Origin: Cordilura impudica
Lineage: Eukaryota > Arthropoda > Insecta > Diptera > Scathophagidae
Direction of reading: 5' to 3'
DNA length: 64,000 nt
Assembly: GCA_963682025.1 (NCBI GenBank)
Contig: OY821518.1
Location: forward strand, 30,646,032 to 30,710,031
The notes under the pieces are model-generated. The model searched no databases and was not told the DNA's origin. It saw only the letters and a list, made by a program, of their open reading frames with translations. A program made the position numbers and the translations under genes. Below are positions 33,263 to 44,896 of this stretch, one piece after another. Numbering within the stretch: position 1 is the stretch's first letter; every line of letters begins with the position of its first letter.

Positions 33263-33574
33263 ATAACAATCAAACATAATTAATAACTTTTTATTTTATT
33301 GTATGTATGTAGTACATACAATAAATTCTACTTACCATCAATTACACTTATACATAATGGGCATCGATCATTTAATGCCGTAAAACATTGGAATGGCATA
33401 AATGACGACAGGGAACACGCGTTTTACTTGTCCACGCGTCATATTAACAAAATATATTCCACAAATGTCTTTTACTAGTTCCATCTTGCATGACAATAAT
33501 TAATGACAATAATTTTATTGCATTGCACACTTTTTTGTATGACATTAATATCCAAACCAATATTGTTAAAATAT

Positions 33575-34373
33575 CAAGGTTCAGAAAATACACACATGAA
33601 ACACACAATGTTCTGTTCAAAAGCAGCCAACACATATCTTTATTTTCATATCAATTATGTGCATTTCTAAATTTTTTACGGTGCCCAACACAACCATGAC
33701 TGTGTTCGTTTTAATATTTCGTTATTTACACGAACATTTTTGTATCACGTACTTTTTGTTTCAATCACACATAAAGCACACATTTTTGAGTGTTGCTTTA
33801 TTTGAAGTTCATGTTCTGGTACGTGTACTGAAAAAAAAAAACAGAACATGTACAATAAACAGGTTCGAGTTCAGTTATATTTTAAACACGACTTAAAATA
33901 TAACTGCACTCGAACCTGCTTATTGTACATGTTCTGTTTTTTCTTACTACACGAGCCACAACATGACTTAAAATATAACTGAACTCGTACCTGTTTATTG
34001 TACATGTTCTGTTTTTTCTTAGTACACGAGCCTGAACACGACTTAAAATATAACTGAACTCGAACCTGTTTATTGTACATGTTCTGTTTTTTTTTTTTCA
34101 GTACACGTACCAGAACATGAACTTTAAATAAAGCAACACTCAAAAATGTGTGCTTTATGTGTGATTGAAGCAAAAAGTACGTGATACAAAAATGTTCGTG
34201 TAAATAACGAAATATTAAAACGAACACAGTCATGGTTGTGTTGGGCACCGAAGAAAATTTAAAAACAAACATAATTGATATGAAAATAAAAATATGTGTT
34301 GTTGGTCTAAGTTATGTTTGTTTACATATATGTACGAGTTTTTTATTCAGTGTGTGTTTTTTTCTGAACTCTG
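33575..34373. mobile_element. Foldback hAT MITE (D2), 799 bp
   Basis: Same structure and sequence as 15777-16573, inverted relative to it. Ends CAAGGTTCAG and CTGAACTCTG; flanking octamers TAAAATAT (33567-33574) and CAAAATAT (34374-34381) agree at 7 of 8. The centre holds alternating copies of AACTGAACTCG-containing segments in both orientations. Reading frames across it are palindrome artefacts. Confidence 0.86.
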
Positions 34374-34514
34374 CAAAATATATATTTTTTACAAATCAAA
34401 TAGACAGTAAATAATTATAAAGTGCCCAAAAATTTTAGCGTGCAATTTTCGTAATTAAGCAATAAAAAAATTTTTAGAGGACCAAATAAAATCAAATTAA
34501 ACATATTTAAATTA

Positions 34515-34845
34515 TTTTCTCAGTTTAAAATGGAACTTTTCAATTTCATTTTCAATTTTCTGAATTTCAAATGAAAAAATATCAATTTCAATTGAAATTT
34601 TCTCAAGTTCAAATGAAAAATTCTCAATATCATTTGAAATTTTCTCAATTTCATTTGGAATTTTCCCAATTTCAAAGAGAAAATCACAATTTAATTTGGA
34701 ATTTTCCCAATTTCAATTGAAAAATCTCAATTTCAATTGGAATTTTCTGAATTTCAAATGGAAAATCTCAATTTCATTTGGAATTTTTTCAATTTTATTT
34801 GAAAAGTTCTCAATATCAATTGGAAATGGTGTAGATGTTTACACA
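34515..34845. repeat. About 21-bp minisatellite (TCTCAATTTCAAATGGAAAAT-like)
   Basis: About 15 diverged units alternate CTCAATTTCATTTGGAATTTT and CCAATTTCAATTGAAAAAT. It directly precedes a family B 3' end (34846-34888), the place normally taken by the heptamer array. Confidence 0.75.
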
Positions 34846-34888
34846 TCTCCCCTGTGATCGGCCTCACATGATATTTATTTTTTCATTT
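34846..34888 (+). mobile_element. Family B 3' end (B4)
   Basis: TAGATGTTTACACATCTCCC, then CTGTGATCGGCCTCACATGAT: inverted motif plus TGTGA/TCACA hairpin. No 5' end seen. Confidence 0.7.
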
Positions 34889-35040
34889 GATAAATAATTT
34901 AATAAAAGCCTAAATTTATGTTAATTAATTTTAACAATTCAGAAGTTAACACTTTTTAAATAAAATTCATTTAATTTTATTATAAATATTTGTTGATCTC
35001 ACAGAAGATATACATACATTTATATATTTGTTAACAAATA

Positions 35041-35312
35041 ATTTTAAAGCAGCCTAAAAGTTAGCTTATCAATTTTAGCCAACTCACAATTCAACACAGG
35101 GCTTTTGATATTAATAATAAAAACAACTATGTTAATAACAACTCTAAATTAGCATTACTCCAAAATAATGTTCTAGACGGTGCAAATATCTAAATCTTGT
35201 GGTCAACTTAAAAGAAATACCTTTCAAATGAGGTATGTTAGGTCAAAATCGGTAATTAACTACAGTTTTTATATATGTCACAAGAAATTGCCTTGCCTCT
35301 TAATATTATAGA
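35041..35312 (-). mobile_element. Family C element (C6), 3' end missing
   Basis: The reverse of the family sequence: GTCACAAGAAATTGCC (TTTATA linker at 35270-35294) then TTAATATTATAGA at 35299-35311. The 3' hairpin/CTAG end is absent. Confidence 0.65.
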
Positions 35313-36363
35313 GTTTAGTACCAGTAATTTTAAAACTTTAATTAGTGAACTTTTAATCAATTTAATGTTTTCATTAACGATTTCATTAAAGTTACTTCAA
35401 TATACATATGTCCATGAAATTATTGTCTAAAATGTATTTTTCTATTTCAAGGCAAAAACGATTTCATGTTTACCGCTAATTTTGCCATTAAACGCTTTTT
35501 TAAAGCGTCACGCAGTCTGGCAATCAAAATTACAATATGTGCCCACTATTGGACATCTCTATTTTTTCTTTTATCGATTGCATGCTATGACAGCATTATA
35601 ACAAAAAGCAATTGTAAACATAGATTGTGTGAATGAATTGAAATTTAATAAAAAGAAATTGCTGTTCACAACAAAAGAATAATTCAAATTTTCAAGGCGT
35701 GTAATTTCGTTAACATAACTAATAAACAAGACGGAACAAGGAAGTGGAAAACGAAAGGGTGGAACATTAAAACACCATTACAAAATTACCTCCATCAAGA
35801 AATCATTTTGTTTTCGAAGGTCTTAAAACTATATATAAAAAAAAAAAAAAAGAAATGCAATACAAATAATTATTATTTAAAAAAACAGACTTTGGCCATA
35901 AAAGTTCAACAACTTAATAGTCTTAAACATGCATCCGTAAATATTCCAAGTCAATGGTGTACGATATATAGAAAGAACAAAGTTTGTCTTCATTAAGGTT
36001 TGGCACACAGCCCATTCCAGTAAATAATAATATGAAGAATTACGATGTAGAAGTGGATGTGGAAGTAGAAGTGGAAGAAAAATAAGATGAAATAGAAACT
36101 CTACAGGAAGTCAAAAAGCAACTTGATCTCTCCACAACACGACTGACTATTCTATTTACTCCTTTTCATAAACAACAATACGATTTTGTATGAATACAAT
36201 ATGTATGTGTATGCAGTTATGCACGAGTATGTATGTTGGCAAAGAAGAACCAAACTTTAAATGAATGAATGACTTGTGACTACTAAATGATATAGATATA
36301 ATGCATAATGGGCCAGTTCTTCTAAAATCATAGCTCATATCTCTTATATTAGTTTATATAAAA
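35313..36363. other. Unassigned spacer
   Basis: No recognised protein or repeat. A short purine-rich stretch (GTAGAAGTGGATGTGGAAGT near 36050) encodes acidic repeats in one frame only over about 15 codons. Confidence 0.35.
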
Positions 36364-37140
36364 CAAGTAAGAAAATTATAGTCGGTCTAGACCGACTATA
36401 CGATACCCTATACCATGCGTTAAGAGACCTTATCTCTCAGGCCCAACTAACTGGATATAGAAAATAAGCATAAACCAAATTTGAGTGGGATTTTTATTAA
36501 TTTTTTGGCTGCAGATATGAAAAAGTTCATATCGGATGCTATATCTATATGGGGGCTAGGTCTAAAAATGGACCGATTCTGATCATGTTTGGTAAAGTCT
36601 CTTGTATTTTGCAAAAATATATACAAACAAAATTTGAGAAGAATCAGTGCAATATTTTTGTTTTTTAATAGATTTAAGTGAAGATCGGGAAGCAGCTCTA
36701 TATGGGGCCAAAGGGATCATTTTTGGACTACTCATTAATGGATGTAATGAACGCATACAAACCCAATTTGAGTAAGATCTATATGACAATTTGGATCTTA
36801 TGGCAATTTATGTCGATTTCATAGGGGTAATTTGTATGGGTGCTAGGTCTGAACATGGACCGATTCTCACCAATTTCAATAGCGTTCATCCCATGGCCGA
36901 TAAAAGCTTATATACCAAATTTCGTCAAAATATATTTTTTTTTGCGACCTGCAGTTTGATTACGAGGTTTACATGGACACACAGACGGACGGACGGACGG
37001 ACGGACATTATTATATCAACTCAGAAAGTGATTCTGATTCGATCGGTATAATTAAAGATGGGTCTAGGTCAAAGATTTTTGGTTGTTACAAACAGCAGCA
37101 CAAAGTCATTATACCCAAACCACATAGTGGTATAGGGTAT
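36364..37140 (-). mobile_element. Family A element A9, full length
   Basis: Both ends are present: CAAGTAAG with a perfect 24-bp palindrome, ATACCCTATACCATGCG; and CATAGTGGTATAGGGTAT at the high end. (GGAC)n at 36984-37006. One of the least diverged copies. Confidence 0.87.
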
Positions 37141-37762
37141 AAAAAAATAAATATTTTAATTAACACAAATTTAATGTAAAAAAAAAAAATTAAAACCAAA
37201 GAAAGTTTTTAGTTACCCCAACAGTGGTCACGGGGTTGCTATTGTACTATAAGGGCATAAAACACGGTGAAAACTTACATCAATAATGCCTTTAGGTCGC
37301 TGAGGTCAACATAAGTATATATCGAGGGTTTATATTAAAAACGAGCTATCTGCTTTAACAAAATATTTGAGGAGAGCGAGGAACAACAATTCATTCATCA
37401 GATTTAAAAGCAATCATCGAGCGGTTTAGTACAATATTTATTAAGAATTAATCCTACTATTGATGTTGATAATTAAAATCATTATTATATATAACAGTTA
37501 TCTTAGAGAATAGTTTAAAACCAAACATAAATTATATTGTAACTTGCAGACAGCACTTTTTGAATATAAACTCTCGATACATAATATTACTGTACAAATA
37601 AATATCGATCAAAATCTTAAACAAAAAAACTTTAAACAGAAGGCCTAACAATTTAAAAAAGTTTTAGAGAGGCAAAATTTTTTATTACGAGAATATTTGC
37701 TCATCTTTGAATTATGTCGTATATATTTTTGAGCCTACAGAGCTTGAGAAGACGAATAGCTT
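37141..37762. other. Unassigned spacer
   Basis: A+T-rich, no coding similarity; no repeat family recognised. Confidence 0.35.
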
Positions 37763-38121
37763 CATAATAGGCTAGGCGATTTCTTGTGACCGATTTTTTG
37801 TTCTATCGTTATATCCCGATTTTGACCAAACGTATATTATTTGAAAGGTATTTATTTTTAGCCGTTTTACAGATTTATAGATTTTTAAATTTTTTCCTTT
37901 ATTTTGAGTAAATTGCATTTAAAGTTGCTACTAACACATACATAAAATTATACATATGCTGTGTGTGTTTTGCCAAATTTGTTAATGTGTTTGTTAATGA
38001 GTTTGTTATTTTCATTCACAATAATAATAAACCATAAAAGTGTTGGTTTGTGAATTGACTAAGTTGAAAAATAAAGCTGCCTAATAATTGCACTCGAATT
38101 TCGAGCGCTGGAATCTGCTAG
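37763..38121 (+). mobile_element. Family C element (C7), 5' end trimmed
   Basis: From TCATAATAGGCTAGGCGATT (initial TATAATATTAA missing) to CGAATTTCGAGCGCTGGAATCTGCTAG, host T at 38122. Confidence 0.75.
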
Positions 38122-38638
38122 TTTTTATTAATATGCTATTGCGCTCTTGTTTGTTTGTTCGTTACAAATTTTTGTAATCGATTTTAGCCTAACTTCCTAA
38201 TGAGCTAGAGACTTTAAACTTAATATAGGCCAGAACAGTCAGACATTGCCAAATAGGCGTGACAGCTCTCATATACGGTAAATATATATTATCATATATC
38301 TAGATTGCTATGCTGGAAAAAGCCATGAAACATTGTGTCAGTCCATCAGTTTTATATATACGAGTATGTAAGTAGCCGAACCAAAATTGAGCCGCATTGG
38401 ACTAATGGGTGTGGTACCTCCCCCCAATCAAAGTAAAATAATAATAATTTAAGAAATCTCCGGTTGATCCGTATTTGAAGCTGGGATAAATGAGCTGTTC
38501 CAGGGTCCTTGCACTGAATTTATATGAATATAAATCCAAAACGTGGGAGTATGCAATAGACAACAAAAAATTAAATTAAGGCTAGAAAAAATTATTTTAT
38601 TCTTTTCAGTCGATTTTTAAACATGGCATATACAATTT
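38122..38638. other. Unassigned spacer
   Basis: A+T-rich with a small CCTCCCCCCAATC patch near 38417. No protein similarity seen. Confidence 0.35.
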
Positions 38639-39692
38639 TTGATGTGTTAACATCTATACGCGCGGGGGAGGGTGGTAAAAATCTATTTCACAATACAATC
38701 ACAAAAACAGCGTAAAATGTAAGACAAAATCGGTGTGCCTTATGGAATGTATTGGTGAAACAATTATGAAATATAATAACCTTTTTGTCGCCGTTGAAAA
38801 TTAAAAAATGGAAAATGAAATATGAAAAAAAGAAAAATAAAAAATTAAAAATTAAAAATAAGAAATGGAAAGTGAAAAATGGCAAATGAAAAATAAAAAA
38901 TTAAAAATGAAAAATAAAAAATGAAAAATAAAAAAGAAAAAATGAAAAATAAAAATGAAAAATTAAAATTAAGAAATGGAAAATGAAAAATGACAAATGA
39001 AAAATAAAAAATGAAAAATGAAAATTGAAAAATAAAAAATTAAAAATGAAAATTGAATAACGAAGAATGAAAAATTAAAAATAAAAAATTAAAAACTAAA
39101 ATTGGTAAATAAAAAACGAAAAATAAAAAAAAAAAAATTTAAAATCAGACATAAAAAATGAAAAATGAAAAATTAAAATTAAAAAATGAAAAATGAAAAA
39201 GAAAAAATAAAAAATGAAAAATAAAGAATGAAAAATGAGAAGTGAAAAATGAAATATAAAAAGTGATAAATGAAAAATAAAAAACGAACAATGAAAAATA
39301 AAAAATTAAAAATGAAAAAGAGGAATGCAAAATGCAAAACGAAAAATGAAAAATAATAAATTAAAACTGAAAAATGAAAAATAAAATATTAAAAATAAAA
39401 CATGAAAAGTGAAAAATAAAAAATGAAAATTGAAAAATAATAAATGAAAAATGAAAAAAAAAAATGAAATGAAAATTGAAAAATAAAAAATAAAAATGAA
39501 AAATGAAGAATAAAAAATTAACCATAACCATAAATAATAAAAATGTTTATATTAGCAGAGCCCCTGCAGTTGTTTGCTGAAGTGATACATAGATGACGCT
39601 TTTTGTTTGATTTAAAAAAAAAGAGCCTTAAAAAAATCTTTCATTACTAGATGTTGACATATCTCCCCTGTAATCGGACTCACATTATTTTT
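38639..39692 (+). mobile_element. Family B element (B5), complete
   Basis: 5' TTGATGTGTTAACATCTATA then CGCGCGGGGGAGG, CACAATACAATCACAAAAAC and AAATCGGTGTGCC; a heptamer array about 38800-39530; AGCAGAGCCCCTGCAGTTG; CTAGATGTTGACATATCTCC and a degraded TGTAA/TCACA hairpin near 39670-39685. Frames rich in Phe/Ile/Tyr on the minus strand are array artefacts. Confidence 0.82.
38800..39530. repeat. (GAAAAAT/AAAAAAT)n array in B5
   Basis: Seven-base units GAAAAAT, AAAAAAT, TAAAAAT alternate with frequent one-base changes. Confidence 0.88.
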
Positions 39693-39719
39693 TATTTTAG
39701 TAATTATTAAAATTTTTTC

Positions 39720-39938
39720 TTGTGGAATTGTGAGTCGATTTATCGATGGTCCGTCAATGCGTCTGTCCATTCGTCTGTGTGTCCGTCTGTCTGTCCGTCT
39801 GTGTGTCCATATAAATATTTTAATCAAACTACAGATCGCAGATATGACTAAATTTTGATGAAATTTGGTTTATGAGCTTCTGTCGGCCACATAATGAACG
39901 TTGATCCATACGAGATCGACTTAAATACGACTTAATTT
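39720..39938 (+). mobile_element. Family A fragment, opposite in direction to its neighbour
   Basis: GAGTCGATTTATCGATGGTC, a long CGTCTGTCC/CGTCTGTGTGTCC microsatellite (39757-39807) and TACGAGATCGACTTAAAT. It meets a minus-direction A copy near 39938. Confidence 0.65.
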
Positions 39939-39954
39939 TTTGCAAAAACATATA

Positions 39955-40982
39955 TATGGGGGGTTTCATGTCAAGTGCACCAACTTTTAAAACCGATGTC
40001 TTCCGATCGGGATGAAATTTGCACCAAGGTTAGTCCTATTAGATAGTAGTTTAGACACAATTTTTCAATAAGATCGGTCCAGATCTCTCTGAGTTAGAGG
40101 GAAGTTGTTGCATTAGGACACATAGTCAATTTAAGGCAATCGCGGTAATCGTGTAAATCTTCTGCCGAATCATCTGTTAAATACTTTAAGTCGATTTCCT
40201 TCAACATCAGTTTAACATTTTCATGGTAAATGCAAACGCATACTGTGTGAGTTCCGCTGCTTTCTGCCAAAACGCAATGCTTTGGCCTCATTTGGGTAAA
40301 TTTTGTGAAGCCAATTTTGACATCCTCGTGTTCAGATTGAAATGTTGCAAATAACTCTTTCAGATTACAGAGAACCATTCTCTTCTGTTATGTTATGAAG
40401 GTATGTTACATACCTTCGGAAAGATTAATTTGTCTAGTTTCTCAGTATAAGTTTTATTTGTAAGGTTTTACACACAAATAGGAAAAAATTCAAAATAGTG
40501 CATTTGTGAAAAATTGAAAAACCGTTGTCTTGAGTTACAAAACATTTATTTTGATAGATATCCCACTCCCATCGCACTAAGCGACCAAAAAGCTCTTAAA
40601 GGAAAAATCCTAAGCTTTCTTATGAAAACAAAAAAAAAAAAAAAAAAATGCCCTTTTTGAAAATAAAGGCAAAAAATGCTTTAATTTAATGCTTTAATTT
40701 TTTAAGTATTTTTTTCTGAAATTTTGAAGAAATAGCTATCTAAACTATTTGGGAGAAAATTTTCTATGAGCAATAGGTAATAAGTTACATGGATGAGAAA
40801 AAACACCTGTTTGGCCAAAATGTCAAATTTTGATCCCCTCTAACTCAGAGAGATCTGGACCGATATTGTTGAAAAATTGTTTTTAAACTACTATCCAATA
40901 GGACTAACCTTGGTGCAAATTTCATCCCGATCGGAAGACATCGGTTTCAAAAGTTGGTGCACTTGACATGAAATCCCCCATA
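39955..40982. mobile_element. DNA transposon remnant with 148-bp terminal inverted repeats, unclassified
   Basis: Left 39955-40101 (TATGGGGGGTTTCATGTCAA ... CTCTGAGTTAGAGGG) and right 40835-40982 are inverted copies with roughly one difference per 12-15 bases by eye. TA stands on both sides (39953-39954, 40983-40984) within family A sequence. At about 1.03 kb with one partial exon it is presumably an internal-deletion derivative of a larger element. I could not match the termini to a superfamily I know. Confidence 0.78.
40094..40387 (-). pseudogene. Orphan exon of an unnamed arthropod transposon protein
   Basis: Reads VLCNLKELFATFQSEHEDVK, IGFTKFTQMRPKHCVLAESS, GTHTVCVCIYHENVKLML, then an acidic tail to a stop at 40094. 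RPKHCV...GTHxVCVCxxHxNVKLM recurs, as I recall it, in uncharacterised proteins of many arthropod genomes that occur in repeats; Cys/His spacing suggests metal binding. Just upstream of the Met is CATAACATAACAG, a plausible 3' splice site at about 40386, so this may be one exon of a longer gene. Its end overlaps the left inverted repeat. No catalytic domain is visible. Confidence 0.55.
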
Positions 40983-41393
40983 TAACAAATCTATGTGAAA
41001 ATCGAGAAAATCATTGTCATATAGGGCTTATTTTTGGGCCACTGGTAAATTGATGTAATAAACATACACAAATCCAATTTAACTGAGATCTATACGACAA
41101 TTCGGATATTATTTAAGTCGATCTCATAAGGGTCATTTGTATGGGGAGTTGGTCTGAACAATGACCGCCTTTCACCAATTTCAAAAGCATTCATCCTATG
41201 GCCAATAAAAGCTTATACAATAAATTTCATCAGAATATATTCATATTTACGTGGACACACACACAGAGACGTACGGGACTACCGTCTGAGTCGATCGGTA
41301 TAATAAAAGATGGGTCTAGGTCAAATATTGTTGGTAGTTACAAACATCAGCACAAAGTCATTATATTCTGACCGCAGAGTGTTATAGGGTATA

Positions 41394-42170
41394 CAAGTAG
41401 GAAATTTATAGTCGATCTAGATCGACTATACCCTATACCATTCGTTTAGAGAATTGGTCTTAGATGCAACTAATTGGTTCGAGGAAATAAACATAAGCCA
41501 AATCTAGGTGAAGTTTTTATTAATTTTTTTGCCTTCAGGTCTCAAAAAGTTCATATCGGACGCTATATTTATATGGGGACTAGGTAAAAACATGTGCCGA
41601 TCTTGACCATATTTGGTTTTCTCACTTATTTTTTGCAAAAACTTAAACAAATCAAATATGAGAAAAATCTCTGCAATAATTTTGTTTCTGTCAGATTTCA
41701 GTGAAGATCAGGAAGCACCTTTGTATGCGGATTGTGACTAAGAAATCTTCTATGGGAATTATTTTCACACTACTGATTAGTGGGTATAATAAACGCAAAC
41801 AAACAAAATTTGACTAAGATCTATATGAATATTTGGGTCTTGTGGCAATTTAAGTCGATTTCATAGGGTTAGTTTGTGTGGGGACTAGGTCTGAACATGC
41901 ACCGATTTTCACTAATTGCAATAGCGTTCGTCTTATGGTTGACAATAGTTTATATAACAAATTTCATCACAATAGATTCATATTTCCGACCTCAAGTTTG
42001 ATTTACATGGACACACAAACGGACAGACGGACGGACATCGCTAAATCGACTCAGAAAGTCAGTCTGAGTCGATCGGTATGATATAGGGTGGTTCAAAGTC
42101 AAATATTTTTGATTGTTTCAAATATCAGCACAAACTCATTATACCCTGACCACAGAGTGGTATAGGGTAT
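41394..42170 (-). mobile_element. Family A element A11, tandem with A10
   Basis: CAAGTAGGAAATTTATAGTC with a palindrome (GATCTAGATC centre; both arms changed in matching fashion relative to other copies), then family sequence, to GAGTGGTATAGGGTAT. It starts one base after A10 ends, same direction. Confidence 0.82.
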
Positions 42171-42339
42171 AAAAATTACTTAGAATATTAAATGGTGAAA
42201 GTAATTAGCGCTGCCTAATACAGCATTTTATGTATGCTTTGGCTTATCGAAAAATGTTAACATTAGAATAGAATTATTAAGATTAAAAATTGAGAAATTT
42301 TGAATTATGTCGAGTTAAAATCTTTTCTCCAGCTAATAC

Positions 42340-42606
42340 AAAAGTAAACCCTGCAAAATAATGCACATATTTTTCTCAAATTGAGATTGTATAGTTTTTT
42401 GCGGAAAATAAATATTTTCAGGAGTGGTCTATCTTTCGACCTAGTCCACTTATAAATATAGCACTCGATTTGAACTTTATTATATCTGCAGGCAACAAAA
42501 AAATTGATAACAATGCCACTCTTATTAGTTTTTTGCTTATTTGCTGTATCCAGTAAGTTCGATATACCGTTTAGTCGGTACAGACCGATTAAGATTTTCT
42601 TACTTG
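42340..42606 (+). mobile_element. Family A 3' fragment
   Basis: Begins GCAAAATAATGCACATATTT, has GACCTAGTCCACTTATAAAT and ends with a decayed palindrome (TTAGTCGGTACAGACCGATTAA) and TTTTCTTACTTG. Confidence 0.68.
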
Positions 42607-43307
42607 TTTCTTCTTCTGATATTGTTACCTTTTTAAACCAGTATTGTCTATATCTATTTGAAATCTGATAACTTCCAAGTTTTAAATCTCCTTGTTATTG
42701 TACAATTAACAGTATTTAAAATCTTTTCTCAGATGGGAAGAGCAATTTAATTCTATTGGATCACAACGAACTTTGAATATCCGCATTATATTCATTTGAA
42801 AATCATTTTGTAAATAAAAACATGCCATAAGACGATCTAAGGTTTTTATAAAAACAATCTGAAAGACTGAGTCTTTAAATACGTATTCGATGATAAATGG
42901 GTTTTAAATAATGACTAACCACGAATTGTTTGTTGTGCAGTGCAGTGCAGCAGTTTTAATCCTGAATACTAAAATATTGTGTGTTTGATATTTTTAAATG
43001 TAGTTTCAGCATAAAAAGATGAACATATTCTATTCCCGACGCTAAGCAGGGGCCTAGTTTGGTGTGAATATTTCAGATTTTTAAAACAAATCTTTGTAAA
43101 CTATCTACCTCTTCGAGATGTGAATGACCCCAGACTTATGCGTCAATTTGATTGGAAAAAATATTGTTTTACCTTAAATCTGCCTCATATATCCCTTTCA
43201 GACCTGAGTAATAAAACGATTTTATTCGTTGTAATATCATCAATATTAAAATTCATTTTAGCAAAGTCTACTTAAAAATACGTACCATAACTTTTTGTGA
43301 GGTATTT
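42607..43307. other. Unassigned spacer
   Basis: About 700 bp, A+T-rich, a small GTGCAGTGCAGTGCAGCAG repeat near 42937. No gene recognised. Confidence 0.35.
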
Positions 43308-43890
43308 ATACCCTATACCACTATGTGGTTTGTGTATAATGACTTTGTGCTGCTGTTTGTAACTACCGTCCGTCCGTCTGTGTGTCCATGTAAACCTTGT
43401 AATCAAACTGCAAGTTGCAAATACAAATATATTTTGATGAAATTTGGTATATAAGCTTTTGTAGGCCATATGATGAACGCTGTTGAAATTGCTGAGAATC
43501 GGTCCATGTTAAGACCTAGCCCCCATACAAATGACCCCTATGAAATCGACATAAATTGCCATAAGATCCAAATTGTCATATAGATCTTACTCAAATTGGG
43601 TTTGTATGCGTTTATGACATCCATTAATGAGAAGTCCAAAAATTATCGCTATGGGACAACTCTTAGTCATAGGCCCCATATAGAGTTGCTTCCCGATCTT
43701 CACTTAAATCTATCAAAAAAACAAAAATATTGCACTGATTCTTCTCAAATTTTGTTTGTATATATTTTTGCAAAATACAAGAGACTTTAACAAACATAGT
43801 CACGATCGGTTCATTTTTGGGCCTAGTCCCCATATAGATATAGCATTCGATATGAACTATGGTCTAGACCGACTATAATTTTCTTACTTG
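43308..43890 (+). mobile_element. Family A element A13 with two internal deletions
   Basis: 5' ATACCCTATACCACTATG present. A first deletion joins TGTAACTACC directly to GTCCGTCCG, and a second joins GATATGAACTATG to GGTCTAGACCGACTATA, removing the 3' inverse repeat and half the palindrome. Ends TTTTCTTACTTG. Confidence 0.78.
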
Positions 43891-44107
43891 ATTTTTTTTG
43901 AAAAAGGACATAGCACGATTGTGCAGGCTAGGTCATAGGCTGAAAAATAATTCTGATGAATTAAGAACACATTTTATTGCTTCATTGCGTTTATATAAAT
44001 TTTTAGTATAACTAAATAACAAAAAAAATAAAAATAATAAGAAAACAGAAAGAATATATTCCTATTCATATTTAGGTACTTCGTTGTATTTTAATACTAA
44101 CAAAAAA

Positions 44108-44896
44108 CAAGTAAGAAAATTATAGTCGGTCTAGACCGACTATACGATACCCTATACCATGCGTTTAGAGACCCTATCTGTCAGGCCCAACTAACTGGAT
44201 AAAGAAAATTAGCATAAACCAAATTTGAGTGGGATTTTTATTCATTTTTTCGGCTACAGATATGAAAAAGTTCATATCGGATACTATATCTATATGGGGA
44301 GTAGGCCCAAAAATGGACCGATCCTGACCATGTTTGCTAAAGTCTCTTGTATTTTGCAAAAATATATACAAACAAAATTTGAGAAGAATCAGTGCAATAT
44401 TTTTGTTTTTTTGATAGATTTAAGTGAAGATCGGGAAACAGCTCTATATGGGGCCTATGACTAAGAGTTGTCCAATAGGGATCATTTTTGGACTACTGAT
44501 TAATGGATGTAATATATACATACAAACCCAATTTGACTAAGATTTGTATGATAATTTGGATCTTATGGCAATTTATGTCGATTTCATAGGGGTCATTTGT
44601 ATGGGGGCTAGGTCTGAACCTAGACCGATTCTCACCAATTTCAATAGCGTTCATCCCATGGCCGATAAAGAAGAAACACCAAATTTTGTCAAAATATATT
44701 CATATTTGCGACCTGCAGTTTGATTACAAGCTTTACATGGACACACAGACGGACGGACGGACATTGTTATATCGAATCAGATAGTGATTCTGATTCGATC
44801 GGTATAATTAAAGATGGGTGTAGGTCAAATATTTTTGGTTGTTACAAACAGCAGCACAAAGTCATTATACCCAAACCACATAGTGGTATAGGGTAT
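44108..44896 (-). mobile_element. Family A element A14, full length
   Basis: CAAGTAAG with perfect palindrome on the low side; (GGAC)n at 44749-44762; CATAGTGGTATAGGGTAT on the high side. Carries the CCTATGACTAAGAGTTGTCC block that is absent from A5, A7, A9 and A19, defining a subfamily shared with A3. Confidence 0.86.

Larger units (their letters stand above)
39939..41392 (-). mobile_element. Family A element A10, split by long-TIR element
   Basis: TTTTTTGCAAAAACATATA at 39936-39954 continues as ACAAATCTATGTGAAAATCG after 40984. The high end GTGTTATAGGGTAT (41392) is followed one base later by the start of A11. Confidence 0.7.

Noticed and set aside
33871..34272. 133-codon frame with internal repeats (KKKQNMYNKQVRVQLYFKS)
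   Set aside because: It lies across the foldback MITE; the protein repeats come from the repeated palindrome segments. A similar frame occurs in D1.
40094..40378. Zinc-finger host gene
   Set aside because: The frame lies between 148-bp inverted repeats and partly within one of them, and has only a single exon-sized piece.
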